A stretch of DNA of 64,000 nt from Chitinophaga pinensis (GTDB lineage: Bacteria > Bacteroidota > Bacteroidia > Flavobacteriales_D > Crocinitomicaceae): assembly GCA_945902745.1 (NCBI GenBank), contig CAMDNE010000001.1, positions 186,001 to 250,000 on the forward strand, in the 5' to 3' direction. The notes under the pieces were generated by a model. The model saw nothing but the letters and a program-made list of their open reading frames with translations, searched no databases and was not told the DNA's origin. The number at the start of each line of letters is the position of its first letter. Positions within the stretch are counted from its first letter, which is position 1. Of the stretch, positions 43,172 to 51,644 are shown piece by piece. The translations under genes and the position numbers were made by a program.

Positions 43172-45808
43172 TTATCGTAATAATTGAAAAAACGTATGTC
43201 CTTCTTTAATTGTTGTATCCAAGCCAACAACTTTGTACTTAATGAAGTATGTGCCTTCTAATGCTTCCGTTCCTTTTACTTTACCATCCCACTTATAATT
43301 GATATCGTTGAACTCGACCATTGTTAATCCCCAACGGTCAATAATCACACCTTCCATTGATTTCGCATTTTTTGTTGTAATGAAATAGGCATCATTGGAG
43401 TCATCGTTGTTAGGAGAGAACACATTTGGCACATATACTTCCAAAGGGTCATATGGGATTACTGTTATAATTGTCGACCAAGAACTTTCACAAATTCCAT
43501 TAGAAGCCGTCAAAATAATCGTAAAATCTCCTATAGCAATAAATGTGGAATTTTGAGAAGCAAGTGAGGCGGTAGTGATGGTTTGGCCATTATTAAATTC
43601 CCAAACGTAATTTGTGGCATTCGTGCTTAAATTATCAAATGTCACAGTTAAAGGAGAGTAACCTGAAGTAATTGCATTTTGTCCAAGTGCAATTGGTAAA
43701 GGCAAAACTGTAATAGTGGATGAAGCATTCGCTGTGCAACCATTTGCATCAGTAACAATTAAGTTATATGTTGTAGTTGAAACAGGAGTTACAGAATTTG
43801 AACTGGAGTTTATACCATTTGACCAAGCATAATTATAAGGACTAGTTCCACCATTTACAGTGTTTGTAATTGTTACCGTAGTCCCTTCACAAATTGTTTG
43901 ATTGGCACTTGCGGTTGCACTCAATAATACTGGTTGAGTTATAATAACCGAAGTAGTTGAGATGCAACCATTACCATCCGTTACCGATAAATTATAGGTT
44001 CCACTTACTAAATTTGTGAATTGAGTTCCTGCCTGAATTGGACCGCCATTTAGTGAAAAGGAATAGGGTAAAGCACCACCAACAGCGGTTACCGTAACAC
44101 TTCCGTTTGTGCCATTAAAGCAAGATACATTCGTATTAGAAACAACACTAATTGTTGGAGCATTATCTGCGTTAACAGTAACGAGAAGTGAGTTTTGACA
44201 GCCGTTATTATCTGTAACAAGAACAGTGTAATTTGATGCGTTAATTGACCCAAAAACTCCATTGTTTTGAGTGGTTATTCCGTTGTCAATTGAATATGTA
44301 AATGGGGAAACACCGCCACTCGCACTAACCTCTAATGAGCCATTTGGTAGATTACACGTCGAATTTATTGTACCAATCTCTGCAAGTGATAGTGGTGTAG
44401 GCTCTGTAATGAGTGTGTCTGCTAAATAAGTACACCCACTATTATCAGTTACTAAAATGGTGTAATTTCCAGCAGGCAGATTAGTGAAACTTCCAGAATT
44501 TGAAATTGCTCCACCATTTATTGAAAAAGAATATGGTGCTGTTCCTCCAGTTGCAATTGAATTTATTGAACCTGTTGTGGTTCCATTGCACAAAACATTT
44601 TGAACTTGATTAATGGCCAAAGATAAAGTAGAAGCATCAATAATTGCGGTGTTTAAAGTTGAGACACAGCCTGCAGCATCTTGAACATATGCCACATAAT
44701 TCCCTACTGGAAGTCCACCAAATGTTGAGCCTGGTTGATATGTAATATTATCAATTGAATAGGTGTAATTTGGTGTTCCACCGCTGGCAGTTACAGAAAA
44801 ACTCCCATTGGATTGACCACATGACGCGGGTGTGTTTGTGTTTTGGGTTAATAATAAACCTGTGTTAGCTGGGTTGACGATTACTTGATCTTCTTCAACT
44901 ACGGTGGTTCCGTCACATCTTGTATATGTTGCTCGAGCTGTATATGTTGTTGCTGTAGAAGGACAAACACTAACCGCAGCAGTTGTTCCTATAACGTTTA
45001 CTCCTTCCAACCACTCTAGTGTGTAAATAGGTGCTCCGTTTGGTAAAAATCGCCATGCTTCAGGTGTTGAAACAGTCCATGCTCCAGTGTTTCTTCCTGG
45101 AGGAGTAATCCCTGCAGTTCCCGCTGGATTTTGAATGCCTATTAATGCATTCCCACTATTCCAACCTCCACAAGTTGGTTTAGATTCAACATATACATCA
45201 ATAGCGTTAGTCGTTTCATATAATACCATCATGTGCCTACTCGTAATACTTGTACATGAAAATTGACAGATTTGATCGAAGGAAACAACAAAAATTCTAC
45301 AAGGTGATGTTCCAACTAGGTTCCATTTAATATTTCCGCAAACTGAAGGATCAATGTCATGATAAACACCAAATATATTACCTGCTGGCAATGTCGCTAA
45401 AGTTGTTGAAGGGCAAGTTGCGCTATATGACCATGGGCAATAACCTCCTGCATTTGCAACATTGAAAGATAAATTACCATTTGAACCAACCAAAATTTGC
45501 GTATAATTTACTCCATAGAAGCAAAAGTTGAATGGTAAGGTTATTGCCGGACTCCAAACATCATCTGTTCCAATTGAGACACCTGTTCCAGGTTGATTAT
45601 ATGGAATAGGAGGGTTATGAGGAATAGAATTAACACTATAACTAGTTGTTGCACCGGCTTCAAAAGGTATTGCCGTTAATGTCGCACAAGGTGTTGAGCA
45701 GTTTAATGTTTGATCTGGTCCAGCATCTACGTTTGGACAACCAGGAAATTGAGCACTTGAAAAGAAGGATAAAAATGCAGTAGTAAGTAATACAAGAGTT
45801 AATTTCAT
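43172..45808 (-). CDS. SprB-like repeat protein with T9SS type B (gliding-motility-associated) C-terminal domain
   Basis: An 878-residue exported protein. The start at 45808 gives a clean signal peptide (MKLTLVLLTTAFLSFFSSAQ); an ATG 33 nt earlier would bury it. After a Cys-rich N-terminal domain that resembles a nidogen/lectin-like beta sandwich (FCFYGVNYTQILVGSNGNLSF), there are about five SprB-type repeats (GG..PY.YSI..G....F..L..G.Y...V.D..GC), a PKD-like domain near residues 735-790 and a type B sorting domain (VPNVFSPNNDDSND...FQLLR). SprB-like proteins are surface adhesins moved by the gliding machinery. Adhesin role is inferred. Confidence 0.9.
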   Translation of the reverse strand: MKLTLVLLTTAFLSFFSSAQFPGCPNVDAGPDQTLNCSTPCATLTAIPFEAGATTSYSVNSIPHNPPIPYNQPGTGVSIGTDDVWSPAITLPFNFCFYGVNYTQILVGSNGNLSFNVANAGGYCPWSYSATCPSTTLATLPAGNIFGVYHDIDPSVCGNIKWNLVGTSPCRIFVVSFDQICQFSCTSITSRHMMVLYETTNAIDVYVESKPTCGGWNSGNALIGIQNPAGTAGITPPGRNTGAWTVSTPEAWRFLPNGAPIYTLEWLEGVNVIGTTAAVSVCPSTATTYTARATYTRCDGTTVVEEDQVIVNPANTGLLLTQNTNTPASCGQSNGSFSVTASGGTPNYTYSIDNITYQPGSTFGGLPVGNYVAYVQDAAGCVSTLNTAIIDASTLSLAINQVQNVLCNGTTTGSINSIATGGTAPYSFSINGGAISNSGSFTNLPAGNYTILVTDNSGCTYLADTLITEPTPLSLAEIGTINSTCNLPNGSLEVSASGGVSPFTYSIDNGITTQNNGVFGSINASNYTVLVTDNNGCQNSLLVTVNADNAPTISVVSNTNVSCFNGTNGSVTVTAVGGALPYSFSLNGGPIQAGTQFTNLVSGTYNLSVTDGNGCISTTSVIITQPVLLSATASANQTICEGTTVTITNTVNGGTSPYNYAWSNGINSSSNSVTPVSTTTYNLIVTDANGCTANASSTITVLPLPIALGQNAITSGYSPLTVTFDNLSTNATNYVWEFNNGQTITTASLASQNSTFIAIGDFTIILTASNGICESSWSTIITVIPYDPLEVYVPNVFSPNNDDSNDAYFITTKNAKSMEGVIIDRWGLTMVEFNDINYKWDGKVKGTEALEGTYFIKYKVVGLDTTIKEGHTFFQLLR

Positions 45809-45925
45809 TGTAAAATGATTGGTAGTGAAATTGATTAACAAGTAAAAATATCATTAAATTCAATTAGTGTGTTGTTTTTTGAGGTATTTTTATTAAAATT
45901 CAAAAAAAATATCAAATTATTGAAA

Positions 45926-46561
45926 ATGAGCAGGTTTGTTTCTATTAATTTACTGGTTTTTACACTTGTTTTCATTTCACTTTCTTGCAATTCAAGTAGT
46001 AAGAAATCAGTAATTAACATGAGTGATATTACGCCACATTCTGAACGAAATATATCATATTCAAACAAAGAGAAAATTGATACAATTGATTTTGGTTTTA
46101 ATTCTGCTGTTGCAAATGAATTAGGATTTAACTTGTCAGGACTAGCTTTTATTGAGAGACCAATGTTTCCAGATCGTTTTTCTGCAAAAAGAACAAAGAA
46201 ATTAGCTTTGAGACAAGAAATTGATTCAACTTTATTTTGCCAATGGTCATTTAAGGATTCAACACAAACAAAAAACGCATTTTACAATTGGATTGATTGT
46301 TTTGGAGAAAAAAATAAATCTATTCATTTCGGTCAAAAAGTGAATTTTCAAAAAGACAATTTCATCATTTTAGTGAATGATACATCACTTACCTATATTT
46401 CTAGTGAGAAAAAAATTCAACTGGATGATTGGTTGTTGTTTTTTGAAAAGTCACAAAAGATAAAAAATTGGAAAACGTTAATTTACCAAGGGACAAGAGC
46501 TAAAGCAACTTGGTATTCAGTAATCGAAGGTAAAAAAGAACCACTAAAACCTACAAAATGA
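45926..46561 (+). CDS. Putative lipoprotein of unknown function
   Basis: A 211-residue protein that starts MSRFVSINLLVFTLVFISLSC, a lipoprotein signal with lipobox Cys about residue 21; an upstream frame start at 45869 would hide it. The mature part (IERPMFPDRFSAKRTKKLALRQ..., WYSVIEGKKEPLKP) has no recognised motif. The stop overlaps the ATG of the next gene (ATGA), so the two are translationally coupled. Envelope location is inferred; function unknown. Confidence 0.75.
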   Translation: MSRFVSINLLVFTLVFISLSCNSSSKKSVINMSDITPHSERNISYSNKEKIDTIDFGFNSAVANELGFNLSGLAFIERPMFPDRFSAKRTKKLALRQEIDSTLFCQWSFKDSTQTKNAFYNWIDCFGEKNKSIHFGQKVNFQKDNFIILVNDTSLTYISSEKKIQLDDWLLFFEKSQKIKNWKTLIYQGTRAKATWYSVIEGKKEPLKPTK

Positions 46562-46890
46562 AAATAGTCAACAGAGGATACATCGCAATTAGACAAAACA
46601 AAGCTTTTTGGGATTGGGCAAATGAATTTGAATCCGATATGGAATTTACCGTGGAAGACGATATCGATCCGAATATATATCTTATTACGGAGGATTTTAT
46701 TGATGTTGAGCCAATCATCGAGCAAAATTTCAAGAAAATTTTCAAGAATGAGTTGTCAATGATCACTGAAGAAGAAACCGATTGGCCAGAAACACGCACC
46801 ATGGAAGTTTTTTTAGAATGGTTCACAATCGAAGTAGGTTCAACCGTTTTTGATCTGGATAAAAGCGATTTGAGAGTGGAGAAGGTTTAA
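46558..46890 (+). CDS. Small acidic protein of unknown function
   Basis: A 110-residue acidic protein (MKIVNRGYIAIRQNKAFWDW..., EVFLEWFTIEVGSTVFDL) without signal peptide or membrane segment, coupled to the lipoprotein gene by a 4-nt overlap. I recognise no domain; the Trp/Phe/acidic pattern looks like a conserved Bacteroidota family. Cytosolic location is inferred. Confidence 0.7.
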   Translation: MKIVNRGYIAIRQNKAFWDWANEFESDMEFTVEDDIDPNIYLITEDFIDVEPIIEQNFKKIFKNELSMITEEETDWPETRTMEVFLEWFTIEVGSTVFDLDKSDLRVEKV

Positions 46891-46937
46891 TGTTTTGAAC
46901 CTTTTTGTTTTACTATTGTTTTACTAAAAAAAATAAT

Positions 46938-47531
46938 ATGAAAACATTTATTTACATATTGATTGGGCTTACCCTAGTTTTCTTTGTAACACAAGCATTT
47001 ATGGTAAGAAGCACCAGTAAAACTGAACAACATAAATATTCAGTGATAAAAACATATGATAATTTTGAAGTGAGAAGGTATGCAAAGGCATTATTTTCAA
47101 CTGTAAAATTGAATGAAAAATCATATGATGAAGTTTCGGGTAAAGGGTTTCGTGTTTTAGCGGGGTATATTTTTGGAGGCAATGAAAGCAATGAGAAAAT
47201 AGCAATGACTTCGCCTGTTGCAATGCAAATAGGTGATTCATCAAAGATGTCATTTATGGTTCCAGCTGGTTATTCCCTGGATAATTTACCAAAACCGACT
47301 GACAGCAAAATATATTTTGAGTTTAAAGAAGAAGCAATCATGGCGGCCATTGAATTTGGAGGTTGGGCCAGTGATGAGAAAATTGAGGAGTATAAAAAGA
47401 AATTAATTGCCGAATTAGAAAAAGCGCAAATTCAATACAAAGGAAATTTTACTTATCTAGGTTACAACCCTCCTTACGAGGTTTTCAATCGAAGAAATGA
47501 AATTGTTGTGGAACTGGAGAATTACAAATAG
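46938..47531 (+). CDS. SOUL-family heme-binding protein
   Basis: A 197-residue protein with an N-terminal membrane or signal helix (TFIYILIGLTLVFFVTQAFM) and a SOUL domain: YDNFEVRRYAKALFSTV, GFRVLAGYIFGGNESNEKIAMTSPVAM, MSFMVPAGYSLDNLPKP and a C-terminal YNPPYEVFNRRNEIVVEL. SOUL proteins bind heme or related ligands; bacterial function is unclear. The ATG at 46938 is chosen over one 33 nt earlier, which adds only a spacer-like extension. Confidence 0.85.
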   Translation: MKTFIYILIGLTLVFFVTQAFMVRSTSKTEQHKYSVIKTYDNFEVRRYAKALFSTVKLNEKSYDEVSGKGFRVLAGYIFGGNESNEKIAMTSPVAMQIGDSSKMSFMVPAGYSLDNLPKPTDSKIYFEFKEEAIMAAIEFGGWASDEKIEEYKKKLIAELEKAQIQYKGNFTYLGYNPPYEVFNRRNEIVVELENYK

Positions 47532-47566
47532 TTAATCACAAATCACAAATTACAAATGTGATTAAC
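47531..47566. terminator. Hairpin between SOUL gene and CYTH gene
   Basis: Arms GTTAATCACA (47531-47540) and TGTGATTAAC (47557-47566) enclose an AATCACAAATTACAAA spacer; it follows the SOUL stop codon. It lacks a long T run, so termination is only likely. Confidence 0.5.
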
Positions 47567-47598
47567 CTATGTGACCTATGTTCCTATGTGTTAAAAAT
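47564..47598. repeat. CCTATGTG short array, second copy
   Basis: ACCTATGTG, ACCTATGTT, CCTATGTG then TTAAAAATAT: nearly the same as 24558-24592 and the inverted form of the CACATAG tandem array at 24181-24480. Confidence 0.7.
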
Positions 47599-47621
47599 AT
47601 CACATAATAGTTTGTCCAAAA

Positions 47622-48071
47622 TCAGCACCTCTCCACCAAATTTGAATTAAAATACTGCTGATCCATTGATACATCTTCTGTTACCCAATCAGGTTTTTCA
47701 AAAGTTTCTTCTTCAGAAGTCAATTCAATCTCTGCAATCATCAATCCTTCGAGTTTTCCATGAAATTCATCTACTTCCCATAAATGATTCCCAATAGTAA
47801 TTTCAAAACGGTATTTTTCGATGATTTTATCCGCAAAGTGATCAATCAATTCATTTGCTTCGTTTAAAGGAATCTCATATTCAAATTCACTTCTCGAAAT
47901 ACCAACGGTTGGACCTTTTATGGTAAGAAATCCTTTTTCGCCCTTTACGCGAACACGAATTGTTTTTTCAGGTGTTCGAACGAGATAAGCTTGAACAATT
48001 CTTTTGGGTGCTGGTTTGTTGACCAATTCCCATTTTTCTTTATTGACTAAAAATTTTCGTTCGATTTCCAT
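47622..48071 (-). CDS. CYTH domain protein (triphosphate tunnel metalloenzyme)
   Basis: A 149-residue CYTH domain with the signature EIERKFLV at the N-terminus, RVRVKGEKGFLTIKGP, EYEIPLNEA and EVDEFHGKLEGLMIAEIEL. These tunnel-fold enzymes act on triphosphates (inorganic triphosphatase or related); the ExExK motif and basic tunnel residues are present. The next gene on the same strand begins 4 nt upstream, so both may be co-transcribed. Confidence 0.9.
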   Translation of the reverse strand: MEIERKFLVNKEKWELVNKPAPKRIVQAYLVRTPEKTIRVRVKGEKGFLTIKGPTVGISRSEFEYEIPLNEANELIDHFADKIIEKYRFEITIGNHLWEVDEFHGKLEGLMIAEIELTSEEETFEKPDWVTEDVSMDQQYFNSNLVERC

Positions 48072-48074
48072 TTT

Positions 48075-48941
48075 TCAGAATGTTCTATTCCAAACATAAT
48101 CCCAATCCTTAATTGCTTCGAATTTTTGTTGAGCTACTTTATTTGACGGATGAGTTAAAACGGATTCAACAGAAACTGCTTTTAATGCTGGCGCTAAATC
48201 TTTGCGAACAAAGATGAAATTGAATCCTAATTCATTGCATCCAACTAATTTATAACCTAGATGATTTGCCAAATTTGTCATAGCAACTGGAGAAGCACCG
48301 TGATAATCGATTTGTTTTCCAGGATAGAAATAGTCAGCATCATACGGAACAACAACATCGTTCATTCCAAACTCATTGTGCGTTTCAATAATTACTACTT
48401 GTGGATTGATACAGTTAATAGCTTCCCAAACCCAATAATCGTTTCCGTCAATATCAATCGACATCATTCCAATTTCACCAGCTAATCCACCATTAGAAAT
48501 TAATTCATTGATGTTTTCGCGGGTAATCATTGAATTCAAAAAATTTGGTTGTGGTGCATTTGGATTTCCCCATTTCTTATAAAAATACTTACCTCTTTCG
48601 ATTGCTTGTTTGTTTCCGTCAATGAATAAACCTGTCCAATCGTGGTGAAAATGAAGGTTGGCAGAATTGCTATTGACACCATCGTCTGAACCAAATTCCA
48701 AGAAAGTCTTTACAGGATTTTCTATCATCGACAAGGTATAGAGCAACAATCCATCTTCTTCGAATTGAGAAAAGACTTTGAATCCGGTCATCGAAAAGTT
48801 GGGGATTACACCAGTTTTTTTAGCAAGTTTGTAGCTTTTAACTAGATTTTGTTGTCTTAATTGCTCCGTTTTCGAAAAGCGTTCTCGAATTTTAAACCGC
48901 AGAAAATGTTTTTTAAGAAAGTGCTTTAATACTGGGTGCAT
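48075..48941 (-). CDS. FkbM-like SAM-dependent methyltransferase
   Basis: A 288-residue protein with a class I methyltransferase core: FLEFGSDDGVNSNS (SAM motif I position), TGLFIDGNKQAIERG, MMSIDIDGNDYWVWEA and PQVVIIETHNEFG. The layout resembles FkbM-type methyltransferases that modify surface sugars or secondary metabolites. The N-terminal 60 residues are basic. It is divergent from a polysaccharide deacetylase gene, so a role in surface glycan modification is plausible but inferred. Confidence 0.72.
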   Translation of the reverse strand: MHPVLKHFLKKHFLRFKIRERFSKTEQLRQQNLVKSYKLAKKTGVIPNFSMTGFKVFSQFEEDGLLLYTLSMIENPVKTFLEFGSDDGVNSNSANLHFHHDWTGLFIDGNKQAIERGKYFYKKWGNPNAPQPNFLNSMITRENINELISNGGLAGEIGMMSIDIDGNDYWVWEAINCINPQVVIIETHNEFGMNDVVVPYDADYFYPGKQIDYHGASPVAMTNLANHLGYKLVGCNELGFNFIFVRKDLAPALKAVSVESVLTHPSNKVAQQKFEAIKDWDYVWNRTF

Positions 48942-49039
48942 GTTGCGAAGTTAATCTTCTGTCAATTATTTCATACTATTTTCAACGCAAATTGTATATT
49001 TTTTTTCGCTTCTGAGTTCTTTCTGTTAACTTCGTCCGA

Positions 49040-50026
49040 ATGAATATCTTTCTGACTTACGATTATGAATTGTTCTTTGGGAAATCTGCGGGTTCTGTGG
49101 ATAAATGCATGATTGAACCTACCAACGAACTACTTAAAATTGCGAAAGAATTTAAGGTTAAAATGACCTTTTTTGTAGATATTGGTTATTTGATCAAATT
49201 GAAAGAATTCCTTCCTGCTTATCCAGAATTGCAACTTGATGATTCTAAAGTCAGAAAGCAGTTGGCTCATATCTTAGAAGAAGGCCACGATATTCAGTTA
49301 CACATTCATCCGCATTGGGAGAAATCCTATTATGAAAATGGAAAATGGGTTTTTGTAACTGAAAACGCATACAAATTAGCGGATTTCAATGAAGAGGAAA
49401 TTAAGCGAATTGTTGTTTCCTACAAAAATATTTTAGATGAAATTGTGGGATACAAAACGACTGCTTTTAGAGCTGGTGGCTGGTGTATTCAACCATTTCA
49501 TAAATTGAACGCTATTTTTCAAGAAGTCGGAATTAAATACGATTCAAGTGTTTTTCCCGGTGGAAGTTTTTCTTCGACAGATTATTCATTCGATTTCACG
49601 AAAGCGCCAACAAAATCACATTATTCTTTTGAGGATGATGAATGTCAAGAAGTTGAAAATGGACCTTTTATAGAATATCCAATTAGTTCACGAAGGTATT
49701 CTCCAATTTTTTATTGGCGCTTATATATTTTGGGGAGATTATTTCCCTCTCAACACAAAATGATAGGTGACGGAGATTTTTTAGCGCAACCGGGACGCAA
49801 GCAATCGGTACTAACAAATTTCACATGGAATCACATCAGTACGGATGGATATTACGCCTCAAAATTAGAAGAGACACTGAATTCATTTGAGCAAAATAAT
49901 ACAGAAGACTTGGTGGTTATTGGTCACCCAAAAGGAATGACATTGTTTTCGTTGAAAGCAACGAAGAAATTTATATCAAAAGCGCATACCAAACATGTAT
50001 TTAGAACGTTTAAAGAATTGATTTGA
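49040..50026 (+). CDS. Polysaccharide deacetylase-like protein
   Basis: A 328-residue protein with the NodB-like carbohydrate esterase 4 pattern: FLTYDYELFF (metal Asp region), MTFFVDIGYLI, GHDIQLHIHPHW (His pair) and FRAGGWCIQP. Members remove N- or O-acetyl groups from glycans. No signal peptide, so a cytosolic role in precursor modification is inferred. Its stop overlaps the TTG start of the next gene by 3 nt (TTGA). Confidence 0.82.
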   Translation: MNIFLTYDYELFFGKSAGSVDKCMIEPTNELLKIAKEFKVKMTFFVDIGYLIKLKEFLPAYPELQLDDSKVRKQLAHILEEGHDIQLHIHPHWEKSYYENGKWVFVTENAYKLADFNEEEIKRIVVSYKNILDEIVGYKTTAFRAGGWCIQPFHKLNAIFQEVGIKYDSSVFPGGSFSSTDYSFDFTKAPTKSHYSFEDDECQEVENGPFIEYPISSRRYSPIFYWRLYILGRLFPSQHKMIGDGDFLAQPGRKQSVLTNFTWNHISTDGYYASKLEETLNSFEQNNTEDLVVIGHPKGMTLFSLKATKKFISKAHTKHVFRTFKELI

Positions 50027-50919
50027 AAATTATCCAACGAGAACATATTGACACAAAAAAATGGGACGCATTGGTTTCCTCTTCTTCTGATAATTCAGTA
50101 TTTTCAATGTCAACCTATTTAGATGCAGTGGCAGAAAATTGGTGTGTTTTAACAGATGATGATTATTCAAAGGGAATCGCAATGCCTTATACCGTTCGCT
50201 TGGGAATAAAAGTAGTTTACACACCTATTTTTGTGCGTTATTTAGAATGGTTTGGTAAGGAAACAATAAAGCAAGAAAGCATCAAATCCATTATTCAAAA
50301 CGAATTTCAACAAGGACAATTAAGTACAACTGTCTGTTTCGAGAACAAGAAATCAGAAGATTTCATTTTTCAAATAAGTGAGAATCAAGACGAACAAGTG
50401 ATCAATTCTCAAGCAAAACGTATGCTGTCAAAATTTGAAAAAGCGGGTTTTGCAATACATTTAGAAGCTGACGAAGAAGAAATTCTGAAAATCATCAAGG
50501 CAGAATTGCCTCAAAAAGTAAAATCTTTGAATGATAAATCACTCACAAGTTTAGAAGCATTGGTAAAGTCCTTGAAGAAGCATCACCTTTTGCAGGTTAT
50601 TGCTGTGAAAAAAGAAGATACACTAGCAGGAGGTTTGTTTTTAGTTGAATTCAATCAATCACTCTTGTATTTAAAAGGTGCATTCACTCCTGAGTCTAAA
50701 AAAGAAGGTGCAATGTATGGCGTGATGCAATATGCAATTGAATTGGCAAAAGCACAAAATAAACGATTTGATTTTGGTGGCTCAAGAGTGGAAGGAGTTC
50801 GAAGGTTTAATGTAAATTTGGGGGGTAAAGATGTAACATATCATTCGTTTGAATGGGATAATTCACCACTTTGGTTTAAAATTTTGAAAAGAGCAAAAAC
50901 AGCATGGAAAAGAAAGTAA
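50023..50919 (+). CDS. FemAB/BioF2-like GNAT acyltransferase
   Basis: A 298-residue protein with the double-GNAT layout of FemAB-type enzymes: N-terminal WDALVSSSSDNSVFSMSTYLDAV, middle SLEALVKSLKKHHLLQVIAV and C-terminal LYLKGAFTPESKKEGAMYGVMQ and RFDFGGSRVEGVRRFN. It starts with TTG overlapping the previous stop; no ATG occurs before residue 29, inside the first conserved block. It likely acylates an amino sugar or similar acceptor in the same pathway as its neighbours; the acceptor is unknown. Confidence 0.75.
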   Translation: MKIIQREHIDTKKWDALVSSSSDNSVFSMSTYLDAVAENWCVLTDDDYSKGIAMPYTVRLGIKVVYTPIFVRYLEWFGKETIKQESIKSIIQNEFQQGQLSTTVCFENKKSEDFIFQISENQDEQVINSQAKRMLSKFEKAGFAIHLEADEEEILKIIKAELPQKVKSLNDKSLTSLEALVKSLKKHHLLQVIAVKKEDTLAGGLFLVEFNQSLLYLKGAFTPESKKEGAMYGVMQYAIELAKAQNKRFDFGGSRVEGVRRFNVNLGGKDVTYHSFEWDNSPLWFKILKRAKTAWKRK

Positions 50920-51617
50920 TTTTAATTACGGGCGCATCAGGCGGAATGGGGAAAGAAATCACCAAATGGTTCAATACAGATCAGTATAAATTGGTTTTGC
51001 ATTATCACCTTCATCCTGTTGATTTAGAAGCTTCTGACTCCATTTTTCATGTTCAAGCTGATTTACGCGAAGAAAAGCAAATAACGGAGATGGTTGATGC
51101 TGCTCTTAAATATTTTGGTCGGATTGATATCCTAATCAACAATGCTGGAATTTCTAAAAGTGCGATGTCTTGGAAAACAGATTACGAAGCTTGGAAAGAG
51201 ACACTTGCTATTAATTTAGACGCGCCATTCTTACTTTCAAAAGCGGTAATTCCAAGCATGCGGTCGAACAATTTTGGGAAAATCATTAATATTTCTTCGG
51301 TTGTTGCTCAAACAGGTGCCATTGGGACAGCTGCTTATGCTGCATCAAAAGCGGGATTAATTGGCTTAACGAAAACACTGTCAAAAGAATTGGCGCTCAA
51401 CAATATAAGCGTAAATGCGCTGGCATTGGGTTATTTTAAAATTGGAATGATCGATGATGTTCCAAAAGAACTTCAAGAAACGATTATTCAAACGATTCCA
51501 AAAAAAGAACTTGGGAATCCATCTGCAGTATGTAAAACCATTGAATGGCTTATTTCAGATGAAGCAGCATATGTTACTGGACAAGTCATTAATTTAAATG
51601 GTGGAATGTACGTGTAA
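50904..51617 (+). CDS. Short-chain dehydrogenase/reductase (FabG-like)
   Basis: A 237-residue SDR with NAD(P)-binding TGASGGMGKEI, NNAG motif, catalytic Ser in ISSVVAQTG, Tyr-x3-Lys in YAASKAG and a C-terminal VTGQVINLNGG. It overlaps the upstream gene by 16 nt. FabG-like reduction of a 3-oxoacyl or sugar intermediate is possible; the cluster suggests surface-glycan or lipid-sugar synthesis rather than core fatty-acid synthesis. Confidence 0.85.
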   Translation: MEKKVILITGASGGMGKEITKWFNTDQYKLVLHYHLHPVDLEASDSIFHVQADLREEKQITEMVDAALKYFGRIDILINNAGISKSAMSWKTDYEAWKETLAINLDAPFLLSKAVIPSMRSNNFGKIINISSVVAQTGAIGTAAYAASKAGLIGLTKTLSKELALNNISVNALALGYFKIGMIDDVPKELQETIIQTIPKKELGNPSAVCKTIEWLISDEAAYVTGQVINLNGGMYV

Positions 51618-51644
51618 CATCCGCTCAAATTCTTATTTTTGCTC